Source: Anaerolinea sp.
GTDB taxonomy: Bacteria > Chloroflexota > Anaerolineae > Anaerolineales > Anaerolineaceae
Reading direction: 5' to 3'
Assembly: GCA_020725865.1 (NCBI GenBank)
Contig: DYEC01000004.1
Span: forward strand, 62,001 to 126,000
Length of the DNA: 64,000 bases
In this document: positions 1 to 6,310 of the stretch, piece by piece
Numbering within the stretch: position 1 is the stretch's first letter
Layout: each line of letters begins with the position of its first letter
Notes under the pieces: generated by a model
Database searches by the model: none
Told to the model about the DNA's origin: nothing
What the model saw: only the letters and a program-made list of their open reading frames with translations
Position numbers and translations under genes: made by a program

Positions 1-1
1 G

Positions 2-1873
2 GCCGTATTAGTTCCTGTACAATCAAATTTTTCACCCGTCCGGCTGGATGTTCCTTCTGAAGAGGGTATTTTGGGTTGCGCAGCGGAGCTCGTTAAGTCG
101 CCGAACTGGCTACAGCCTGTTTTATGGCAATTGTTGGGTGAAGTGATCCTAGTTCGCAACCGAGCGGTTGCCCGCCGTCTGGCAAAGGAATTGCCCCCGA
201 CCGCACGAGCAGTGACACTGCGAGGGGAAGTGTTTTGGGGAAATGGCGTTGTGATTGCTGGTCGTGAGGGGCGAGAGGGGTTGGTGGGGCGCCCGCGCCA
301 GAAGCGCGAGCTACAAGAGGCGATTGCTGCTGTCACTCATGAGTTGGAGCAGGCTGGTGCTCAAAAGAGGGAGGTGGAGAAAAAAATCGCTGCTCAGCGA
401 AATCGTGTTGCCATGCTGGTAGAAAAATTAACCAGTGCCCGTAAATTCCAACAAGAGGCGGTGCACATTATTCAAAAGAAAAGCCTAGAACTGGAACAGG
501 CGCGTCAACGTCAGGACTGGCAACGTAGACAGTTGAATAGTATTGAGACACAGATACAACAGACCGATGACGAATTGAAACAAGTTACTGAAGGGCAACG
601 AGGTCTTGAAGAGGAAATTGCGCGACTGGATGGAGAAATTCAGGAACGCCAACATGTTCTTTCGACATCGGCGCTGGATGAGTTGCAGACTGCCGTTGCA
701 CACTGGCACACAAACGCAGCGGTGGCAGAACGTGCTTTGAAAGATGCTGAACATCGTTTATCGGAGTACCGACAAACTCTGGAAAGCGATCGTCAACTTC
801 ATGCTAGTCTGCTACAACGTCTGGGCATGGTTGAGACTGGCTTGCAAACCTTAGAGGCAGAGAGACAAATGCTGCGCAATCTGGAAAAGGAATTGAACAA
901 CGAGGTTGAAGAGCTGAGTCTTAAACTTGAACCTGCGGAAGATGAGCTGGAAAAACTGGAAAAGCAATATACTTTCTTTCAGCAGGAACAGGTAACCGCA
1001 CAACAGGCAGTAACTGTCGCGGAGCGCTATGTTGCTCAAGCTCAACTAGACCTGAATCGCCAACGGGAATTGCTGGATTCTCTACGCAGGCGGATTGAAG
1101 ACGATTTTGGGCTGGTATCCTTTGAGACTACGCCGGGCTCGCCAACACAAGCCCCCTTGCCGCTTGGTTCGATGGTGGAGCAGCTTCCTGCTTTGGTCGA
1201 GTTGCCTCCTGAGCTGGAGGATAATATCAATCGTCAACGTTCACTATTGCGCCGCATGGGAGCGATTAATCCAGAAGCCTTGAGTGAATACCAGTCTGTA
1301 CGTGAGCGGTATGATTTTCTAACAGGTCAGGTGGAAGACTTAAAGCGCGCTGATGCCGATCTGCGAAAAGTGATTGAAGAGCTTGATGAGCTAATGAAAA
1401 AAGAGTTTCGCAAGACATTTGATGCGGTGGCGGTTGAGTTTCGGCAGATGTTTACCCGTTTATTTGGCGGCGGCTCGGCGCGATTATTATTATCTGATGA
1501 AGATAATCCAACCGAGGCGGGGATTGATATTGAAGCCAGATTGCCGGGGCGACGCGAGCAGGGCCTGGCGCTCCTCTCTGGTGGGGAAAGGAGTCTTACC
1601 GCTGTGTCTTTGATCTTTGCCTTGTTGAAGGTATCCCCGACACCGTTTTGCGTTTTGGACGAAGTGGATGCCATGCTGGACGAAGCCAATGTAGGGCGGT
1701 TTTGCGAGTTGCTTCAGGAACTCAGTCATAAAACGCAGTTTATTGTCATCACACACAATCGCAACACAGTTCAAACTGCTGGTGTAATCTATGGTGTAAC
1801 AATGGGGCGCGATTCAGCCAGTCAGATCATTAGTCTGAAAATGGATGAAATTGGGGAAGATATGATGGGATAA
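2..1873 (+). CDS. smc: Chromosome segregation protein SMC, C-terminal part (5' end outside window)
   Basis: Structural maintenance of chromosomes ATPase, which compacts and segregates DNA with ScpA/ScpB. The frame is open to the left edge, so the N-terminal Walker A head and first coil are missing and 623 residues remain. The first 90 or so visible residues look like the hinge (GCAAELV, then a LLGEVILVRN stretch). A long coiled coil rich in Glu, Gln, Arg and Leu follows, then the C-terminal ATPase head with the ABC signature LSGGERSLTA near visible residue 525, Walker B ending FCVLDEVDAMLDE, and the switch motif FIVITHNRNT. The TTG at 71 is an internal codon, not a start. The gene ends at a clear intrinsic terminator. 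Family assignment is very secure. Confidence 0.96.
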   Translation, partial: AVLVPVQSNFSPVRLDVPSEEGILGCAAELVKSPNWLQPVLWQLLGEVILVRNRAVARRLAKELPPTARAVTLRGEVFWGNGVVIAGREGREGLVGRPRQKRELQEAIAAVTHELEQAGAQKREVEKKIAAQRNRVAMLVEKLTSARKFQQEAVHIIQKKSLELEQARQRQDWQRRQLNSIETQIQQTDDELKQVTEGQRGLEEEIARLDGEIQERQHVLSTSALDELQTAVAHWHTNAAVAERALKDAEHRLSEYRQTLESDRQLHASLLQRLGMVETGLQTLEAERQMLRNLEKELNNEVEELSLKLEPAEDELEKLEKQYTFFQQEQVTAQQAVTVAERYVAQAQLDLNRQRELLDSLRRRIEDDFGLVSFETTPGSPTQAPLPLGSMVEQLPALVELPPELEDNINRQRSLLRRMGAINPEALSEYQSVRERYDFLTGQVEDLKRADADLRKVIEELDELMKKEFRKTFDAVAVEFRQMFTRLFGGGSARLLLSDEDNPTEAGIDIEARLPGRREQGLALLSGGERSLTAVSLIFALLKVSPTPFCVLDEVDAMLDEANVGRFCELLQELSHKTQFIVITHNRNTVQTAGVIYGVTMGRDSASQIISLKMDEIGEDMMG

Positions 1874-1896
1874 GCCGTTTATCCTTGAAATAGAGC

Positions 1897-1940
1897 AACA
1901 GCATGGGTTGCCCCTGGCAGCCCATGCTGTTTTATTTTTG
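1897..1940 (+). terminator. Intrinsic terminator of smc
   Basis: An 11-bp perfect stem (1897-1907 with 1921-1931), extended by an inner TGCC/GGCA pairing, is followed by a T-rich tract. It lies between smc and the convergent PpiC gene. The U-tract is on the plus strand only, so it primarily serves smc. Confidence 0.85.
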
Positions 1941-1950
1941 TCTCGCATTG

Positions 1951-3246
1951 CTAGAATTGAGGCACGAAGGTTGGTTCGGTTGGGATGACTGTCTCCCACA
2001 AATCGTAACGCTCAATGTCCTCACCGTCACGTTGCGTCTGTAACCATTCGTCGAATTTTTGATCTTTGAGGTTTTGTAACTGGCTTTGGCTCAACGGTCG
2101 TACGTCTTTGCCTAAAAGCTGGATAAGGTGCCATCCGAATTGGGTTTTAACAGGCTGGCTGATTTGACCTATCTCCAGCTGGAAAGCTACATCTTCGAAT
2201 TCCTTGACCATCATGCCGCGCCCGAACCAGCCCAGATCGCCACCTTTATCTTTGTTACTGGTATCTGTTGAATATTCGGCAGCCAGTTTACCCCAATCCT
2301 CACCTTTTTTAATCCGGTCGAGGAGGGCTTGTGCAGTACCCTCATCGTCAACCAGAATATGACGAGCCCAGACCTGTTCCTGCTCGGGTTGAATGTCAGC
2401 GGTAATTGCCTCGTACACTTTGTTTTTTAGCAGTTCGCGGCGGAAAATCTCGCGCAGGTCGCTTTCACTGAATCCCAGTTCTTTTAATTCGCCGATATAC
2501 TCTGCAACACGGTTTTTATATCCTTCCAGCGTATATGGCGTAGATGTGGGTTCGGGGGTGTTGGTTGGCAGGCTAGGATCTACGGTTGGGGTGGCAGTTG
2601 GTTCAGCAGTCATGGTTGGTGATGCTTCCAGCGTTGGCGTAGGGGGTAGCGTTGCCGTTGGTGGTATCAATGTCAGCTGGAGCGGGGACAGGGTGGACGT
2701 TGCAAATGTAGTGGGAGTAGGTGCTGGCGTTGGAGTACCATTTGCGTAGAAGCCAAAGGCTTCCTGCATTGATTTTTCAATTTCTTCATCTGTCATGGTA
2801 ATGCCGCGTGCTTTGGCTTCGCGTTCGATAATTTTCGCATCAATTAATTGCTCTAGCGCAGTGCTGCCCAGCACTGTAGCATTTTCTGCGCTAAGCTGTG
2901 AGCTGATCTGCTCTAATTGCGATTGAATTTGCGCACTAAATGTCGGGTCGTTACCGAAGAATTGATACATCTGATAGGTATATTCGTAGTTCTTAATCAG
3001 ATTCCAGCGGTAATAGTAGACCTGTTTTTGCAGATCGGCAACGGTGATGATTTGATCACCAACCTTTGCAACCGGTTTTCGAGATTTCAACACGGTTTGA
3101 TCCAAAATCCCGAAAAGGATGACGCCCACCACCAGAACGGCGATCACGATAGAACCGATGATCAGGTAACGTCGTTTAATACGCTCCTGTTCCAGACGCG
3201 CCAAATGTTTTTTCGTGACCACCTTTGGAGTTGATTGTTTTGCCAT
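1951..3246 (-). CDS. Membrane-anchored PpiC/SurA-type peptidylprolyl isomerase with Thr/Pro-rich insertion
   Basis: Parvulin-type prolyl isomerase that assists folding of exported proteins outside the cytoplasmic membrane. Residues 1-25 are basic. A single transmembrane helix spans about residues 27-48, and a SurA_N-like chaperone region starts at VAKVGDQIITVADLQ. The PpiC domain covers roughly residues 295-395, with ARHILVDDE, GGDLGWFGRG and FGWHLIQLL as family hallmarks. About 75 residues of Thr/Pro-rich low complexity (roughly 170-245) interrupt the helical chaperone region. A putative SD AAGGTAG precedes the ATG. It lies 43 bp after rpsR on the same strand and may be the last gene of the rpsF operon. 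A lipoprotein paralogue is at 52628-53530. Confidence 0.9.
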   Translation of the reverse strand: MAKQSTPKVVTKKHLARLEQERIKRRYLIIGSIVIAVLVVGVILFGILDQTVLKSRKPVAKVGDQIITVADLQKQVYYYRWNLIKNYEYTYQMYQFFGNDPTFSAQIQSQLEQISSQLSAENATVLGSTALEQLIDAKIIEREAKARGITMTDEEIEKSMQEAFGFYANGTPTPAPTPTTFATSTLSPLQLTLIPPTATLPPTPTLEASPTMTAEPTATPTVDPSLPTNTPEPTSTPYTLEGYKNRVAEYIGELKELGFSESDLREIFRRELLKNKVYEAITADIQPEQEQVWARHILVDDEGTAQALLDRIKKGEDWGKLAAEYSTDTSNKDKGGDLGWFGRGMMVKEFEDVAFQLEIGQISQPVKTQFGWHLIQLLGKDVRPLSQSQLQNLKDQKFDEWLQTQRDGEDIERYDLWETVIPTEPTFVPQF

Positions 3247-3289
3247 AGCTACCTTATATATTCAGGATTGAGTATCACAGGGTGGAAAA

Positions 3290-3571
3290 TCAATGCCCTG
3301 CATCTTCATAGGGTTGGGGGGTGAAAGGTAGCAAGGCAAGGTGCCGGGCGCGTTTGATGGCTGTTGCCAGCTCACGCTGATGTTTCGCGCAGGTGCCTGT
3401 CTGTCGGCGCGGTCGGATTTTGCCTTCTTCTGTAACGAAACGACGCAACAACTCGATGTTTTTGTAATCAATAGCAATGTTTTTATCAGCACAGAATTGA
3501 CAGATTTTGGGTCTGGCGACAAAGCGCCGCCCAACTACTCGTTCTTGATCTTGTATGATTTCATCACTCAT
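3290..3571 (-). CDS. rpsR: 30S ribosomal protein S18
   Basis: Small-subunit protein that binds 16S rRNA as a heterodimer with S6 on the platform. The 93-residue length fits the family. Diagnostic segments are [27 protein letters not shown] and [24 protein letters not shown]. The CxxC plus later Cys suggests the zinc-binding form of S18, although only three Cys are evident. It is third in the conserved rpsF-ssb-rpsR order, 14 bp after ssb. Several overlapping frames here are shadows. Confidence 0.97.
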   Translation of the reverse strand: MSDEIIQDQERVVGRRFVARPKICQFCADKNIAIDYKNIELLRRFVTEEGKIRPRRQTGTCAKHQRELATAIKRARHLALLPFTPQPYEDAGH

Positions 3572-3585
3572 GGTTTACTCCATAA

Positions 3586-3990
3586 TTAGAATGGATAATC
3601 TTCTTCTACTTCACCGGGTTCAGGTGGTTCGCCCACCGCGGTTTGGCTGCCTTCGCGACGGTCACCCAATAGCATCATTTCGTTCGCAACGATTTCAACA
3701 CTGGTGTGCTTGACACCTTCCGAATCATCCCAGCGTCTGGTTTGCAACCTGCCCTCGACGTAAACTTGTTGTCCCTTGGTAAGGTATTGCTTGCAAATTT
3801 CAGCAAGATTTCCCCAAGTGACCACATTGAACCATTCCGTTTCGGTATGGCGTTCGCCATTCGCACTGTTCCAGGTTCGGCTGGTTGCGACTGTGAAAGT
3901 TGTCACCGGTTTGCCAGAAGGTGTATAACGCATTTCTGGGTCTCGCCCCAGGTAACCAATGATCATCACCTTGTTTAATCCACGGCTCAT
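3586..3990 (-). CDS. ssb: Single-stranded DNA-binding protein
   Basis: SSB coats single-stranded DNA in replication and repair and recruits partners through its C-terminal tip. The 134-residue protein has an OB-fold of about residues 5-105: NKVMIIGYLGRDPEMRYTPSG, then TEWFNVVTWGNLAE and QQVYVEGRLQTRRW. A short acidic tail ends EEDYPF, close to the usual DDxIPF tip but with Tyr at the Ile position. It lies between rpsF and rpsR, the standard arrangement that couples S6/S18 production with SSB. Confidence 0.97.
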   Translation of the reverse strand: MSRGLNKVMIIGYLGRDPEMRYTPSGKPVTTFTVATSRTWNSANGERHTETEWFNVVTWGNLAEICKQYLTKGQQVYVEGRLQTRRWDDSEGVKHTSVEIVANEMMLLGDRREGSQTAVGEPPEPGEVEEDYPF

Positions 3991-4066
3991 GTCTATCTCC
4001 TGCTTTTTTACCGGTTTAATCGGTACAAAGTACCGGTTGGAAGCACAACCTGATAGTGAACCCTTC

Positions 4067-4351
4067 CTATGCGGCTATAGTGACCAAATAGCGCAAGATT
4101 GGTTCGGTGTATTGCAGGTTGCGTTCCAGTTCTCGAACGGATGAGGGTGCCATCTGGGCATTTAGCAGAACATAAAAGCCTTCCCGATGTTTGCGAATCG
4201 GGTATGCCAGTTTGCGTTTGCCCCAGTGGTCCACTTTGGCAACCTTGCCACCGAAATCGTTAATCCAGCTGCCAATTTTGTCCACCAAACCTGACAGACT
4301 GGCATCATCCAGATCGGGCTGGAGTACTACAACGACCTCATAATCACGCAT
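4067..4351 (-). CDS. rpsF: 30S ribosomal protein S6
   Basis: S6 partners S18 on the 30S platform. From the ATG at 4351 the protein is 94 residues, the normal size, and begins MRDYEVVVVLQPDLDD. Family blocks are GGKVAKVDHWGKRKLAYPIRKHREGFYVLLN and the closing ILRYLVTIAA. The longer frame to 4447 adds 32 residues unlike S6 that cover the leader RNA, and an AGGAGG lies 8-10 bases before the 4351 ATG, so the short start is chosen. First gene of rpsF-ssb-rpsR. Confidence 0.96.
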   Translation of the reverse strand: MRDYEVVVVLQPDLDDASLSGLVDKIGSWINDFGGKVAKVDHWGKRKLAYPIRKHREGFYVLLNAQMAPSSVRELERNLQYTEPILRYLVTIAA

Positions 4352-4447
4352 GTTGGAAACCTCCTTTCCTTGGGTTTGCCCCCAACTCACACCGTTGGTG
4401 TGGCCGGGAGCGGAAAGACGGGAAGTGCACCTCCCGTAATTAAGCAT
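4352..4447 (-). promoter_or_regulatory. Structured rpsF 5' leader, candidate S6:S18 autoregulatory element
   Basis: The leader of roughly 95 nt contains an ACGGGA/TCCCGT hairpin (4432-4437 with 4418-4423). A competing pairing of the same CGGGAG strand with CTCCCG at 4404-4410 is also possible. A CACACC-AACG-GGTGTG hairpin (4388-4403) lies just before the SD. rpsF operons in many bacteria carry an mRNA motif bound by S6:S18. Position and structure fit, but I could not match the consensus element base by base. Confidence 0.5.
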
Positions 4448-4451
4448 GTGA

Positions 4452-4480
4452 AGTTTACCATATCAAGGCGAATCTTGCAA
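4452..4480 (-). promoter_or_regulatory. Promoter of rpsF-ssb-rpsR
   Basis: On the minus strand: TTGCAA (4475-4480), 17-bp spacer, TAAACT (4452-4457). The start point would be near 4445, giving a leader of about 94 nt that contains the hairpins described above. Confidence 0.7.
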
Positions 4481-4669
4481 ACTGTCGCGTTAGCTTGTGA
4501 CTTTTTCGAGAGTGTTGAAAACAAAACCAAACCACCATATATGGCGGTAAAATGCTCAATTTTTTGCATAGATATGCGCCAAATATGACTTTTTCAACAC
4601 GCTCCTGTTTCAAAACTGGTAAAACAGGGCATAAAGGGATTTGCGCGCAATCATTGCTGGAATCAACAA

Positions 4670-4944
4670 AGGAGACACATATCCAGTATCCACCCAGCGA
4701 CAATACCGCTCCATCTGGTCAAGTGCCTTGAACCTGTCACATTCCAGCAGACTGGTTGCCAGACAAGCGCCATTGGTGTATCATCTGTTTACTGCCCTGG
4801 AAGAAGGTTAAAATAGCCGCCGCCAATCATATCAGTCAGCAGTTCAAAGCCCCCGCGTGGACAAAACTCAACACTTGACCCAAGTTCACCTACGGCTAGA
4901 CCAAGTAAACACCCTCGAAAGCGGTCCCGCGAATCTAAATCCAT
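4670..4944 (-). pseudogene. ADP-ribosylglycohydrolase (DraG family) remnant
   Basis: The gap between rpsF and the DUF1028 gene holds a decayed gene. From an ATG at 4944 the frame reads MDLDS then DRFRGCLLGLAVGE, the classic N-terminus of ADP-ribosylglycohydrolases. It continues through VEFCPRGGF, LLTDMIGGGYFN and LPGQ, then a TAA (4789-4791) where the family has the Trp of GQWTDDT. TDDTPMAL follows. A one-base deletion near 4764-4767 shifts the frame into CLATSLLECDRFKALDQ and MERYCRWVDTGYVSP. Similarity stops at about 4670, only some 90 residues into a family usually near 300. One stop, one frameshift and a truncation make this a pseudogene. Intact members remove ADP-ribose from proteins. 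Confidence 0.85.
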
Positions 4945-4981
4945 TTAGCTTGTTTCCAATTAATGCGATACAAAAAATTAG

Positions 4982-4987
4982 TATAAT
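4982..4987 (+). promoter_or_regulatory. -10 element upstream of DUF1028 gene
   Basis: A perfect TATAAT lies 17 bp before the ATG at 5005. No good -35 is visible at standard spacing. If it is used, the leader would be about 10 nt. Confidence 0.4.
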
Positions 4988-5004
4988 GCAAATGGTAGGT
5001 GTCT

Positions 5005-5949
5005 ATGATTTCTTTAATAAACTCTCGTTTTCCTCTTGCACATACTTTCTCGATCGTAGCACGTGATCCACAAACCGGACAATTGGGTGTTGCTGTTCAG
5101 TCGCATTGGTTTTCTGTCGGTTCGCTGGTCACCTGGGCTCAGGCTGGCGTTGGCGCAGTCGCCACGCAGGCGGTCGTCGAGGTTAGCTATGGCCCATTGG
5201 GCCTCGAACGAATGAAGTCCGGTTTGTCTGCTGCGGAGGCGCTCACGGAGCTTTTACGAAATGATAGCGAGCGCGCTGTGCGTCAGGTTGCCATGGTTGA
5301 TAGTCATAGCAGAGTAGCAGCACATACCGGCGAGCGTTGTATCGAGGCTGCCGGGCATTATATTGGTGAGGGATTCTCCGTTCAGGCAAACATGATGGGA
5401 AATAATACTGTCTGGAATGCTATGGCAGTAGCCTATCAGAATGCCAGTGGAAACTTTGCAGAGCGGTTGCTCATCGCACTCGAAGCCGGGCAAGCAGCCG
5501 GCGGCGATATACGCGGTCAGCAAAGTGCTGCCATACTGATTGTTGCTGCCCAGCCGAGTGATCAGCCCTGGAAGGAAACACTAATTAATCTGCGTGTGGA
5601 AGACCATCCGCGACCCATTGCCGAGTTGCGCCGTCTGGTTACCCTACATCAGGCTTACGAGCTGATGAATGAGGGTGATAAATATCTCGGTCGGGGAAAC
5701 GTTGAAGAAGCTCTTGAGCGGTATCGTTCTGCGGCGCAAATGGCACCTGCAATCATTGAGTTACCTTTTTGGCACGCTGTTACCCTTGCGGAGCTGGGGA
5801 GATTGGAACAGGCGTTGCCGATTTTCAAGCAAGTATTCGAGAGAGACACCGCCTGGGCAGTCTTGCTTCAGCGTTTACCGAAAGCCGGTTTCTTACGTAA
5901 TGATCCACAGATGATTCAGCAAATTCTGGGATTGTTGGAAGCGGACTGA
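5005..5949 (+). CDS. DUF1028 family protein with C-terminal helical-repeat domain
   Basis: The N-terminal 210 or so residues match DUF1028, an Ntn-hydrolase-like family: HTFSIVARDPQTGQLGVAVQSHWFSVGSLVTWAQAGVGAVATQ, followed later by YIGEGFSVQANMM and RLLIALEAGQAAGGD. The remaining 100 residues (VTLHQAYELMNEGD, VEEALERYRSAAQMAP) look like TPR-type helical hairpins, a fusion seen in this family. Biochemical function is not established. ATG 5005 is preferred because the conserved domain starts close to it. An in-frame GTG at 4999 is an alternative. No signal peptide is evident. Confidence 0.88.
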   Translation: MISLINSRFPLAHTFSIVARDPQTGQLGVAVQSHWFSVGSLVTWAQAGVGAVATQAVVEVSYGPLGLERMKSGLSAAEALTELLRNDSERAVRQVAMVDSHSRVAAHTGERCIEAAGHYIGEGFSVQANMMGNNTVWNAMAVAYQNASGNFAERLLIALEAGQAAGGDIRGQQSAAILIVAAQPSDQPWKETLINLRVEDHPRPIAELRRLVTLHQAYELMNEGDKYLGRGNVEEALERYRSAAQMAPAIIELPFWHAVTLAELGRLEQALPIFKQVFERDTAWAVLLQRLPKAGFLRNDPQMIQQILGLLEAD

Positions 5950-5990
5950 ATTTGTTCAGCATGTCTATTCTATAGAAAGCAGGTAGATGA

Positions 5991-6281
5991 ATGACCTCCA
6001 AAAATGATATTCCGGAAGATCATTCACAAAGCGGCATTGAGAAAATACGAGCGGTTAAGCAGGCACATGAAGCTTCACTTTTGTCTAAAGCCAATGTTGT
6101 GGGGGTGGGCATTGGGCTGGCGCGCAGGGGACCCACCTGGACACAGGAAATGGCTCTAATTGTGCTGGTTCGTCAAAAGGTTCCCATCTCGCAATTGGAC
6201 CCAGAGGATATTATCCCCCGAATCCTAGATGGGGTGCCGGTGGATGTACAGGAAGTTGGAAACGTCAAGGCGCAGGACTGA
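5991..6281 (+). CDS. Small conserved protein of unknown function
   Basis: 96 residues, 41 bp after the DUF1028 gene on the same strand. The N-terminal third is polar and helical. Then come SKANVVGVGIGLARRG, the hydrophobic strand MALIVLVRQKVP, and IPRILDGVPVDVQEVG. This strand-rich segment resembles the short module found at the N-terminus of some trypsin-like serine protease proteins, but no catalytic domain follows. No signal peptide or transmembrane helix. A stand-alone structural module is possible. Function unknown, and the resemblance is from memory of the pattern. Confidence 0.7.
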   Translation: MTSKNDIPEDHSQSGIEKIRAVKQAHEASLLSKANVVGVGIGLARRGPTWTQEMALIVLVRQKVPISQLDPEDIIPRILDGVPVDVQEVGNVKAQD

Positions 6282-6310
6282 GTGAGGATACGCTGTAACT
6301 CGGAAAGCCT

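Noticed and set aside
2393-2749. Plus-strand frame rich in Gly/Val opposite the PpiC gene
   Set aside because: It is the complement of the Thr/Pro-rich codons of the real gene.
4455-4703. Minus-strand 82-residue frame in the rpsF upstream gap
   Set aside because: No family resemblance, and it runs through the rpsF promoter. The real signal here is the broken DraG frame in other registers.
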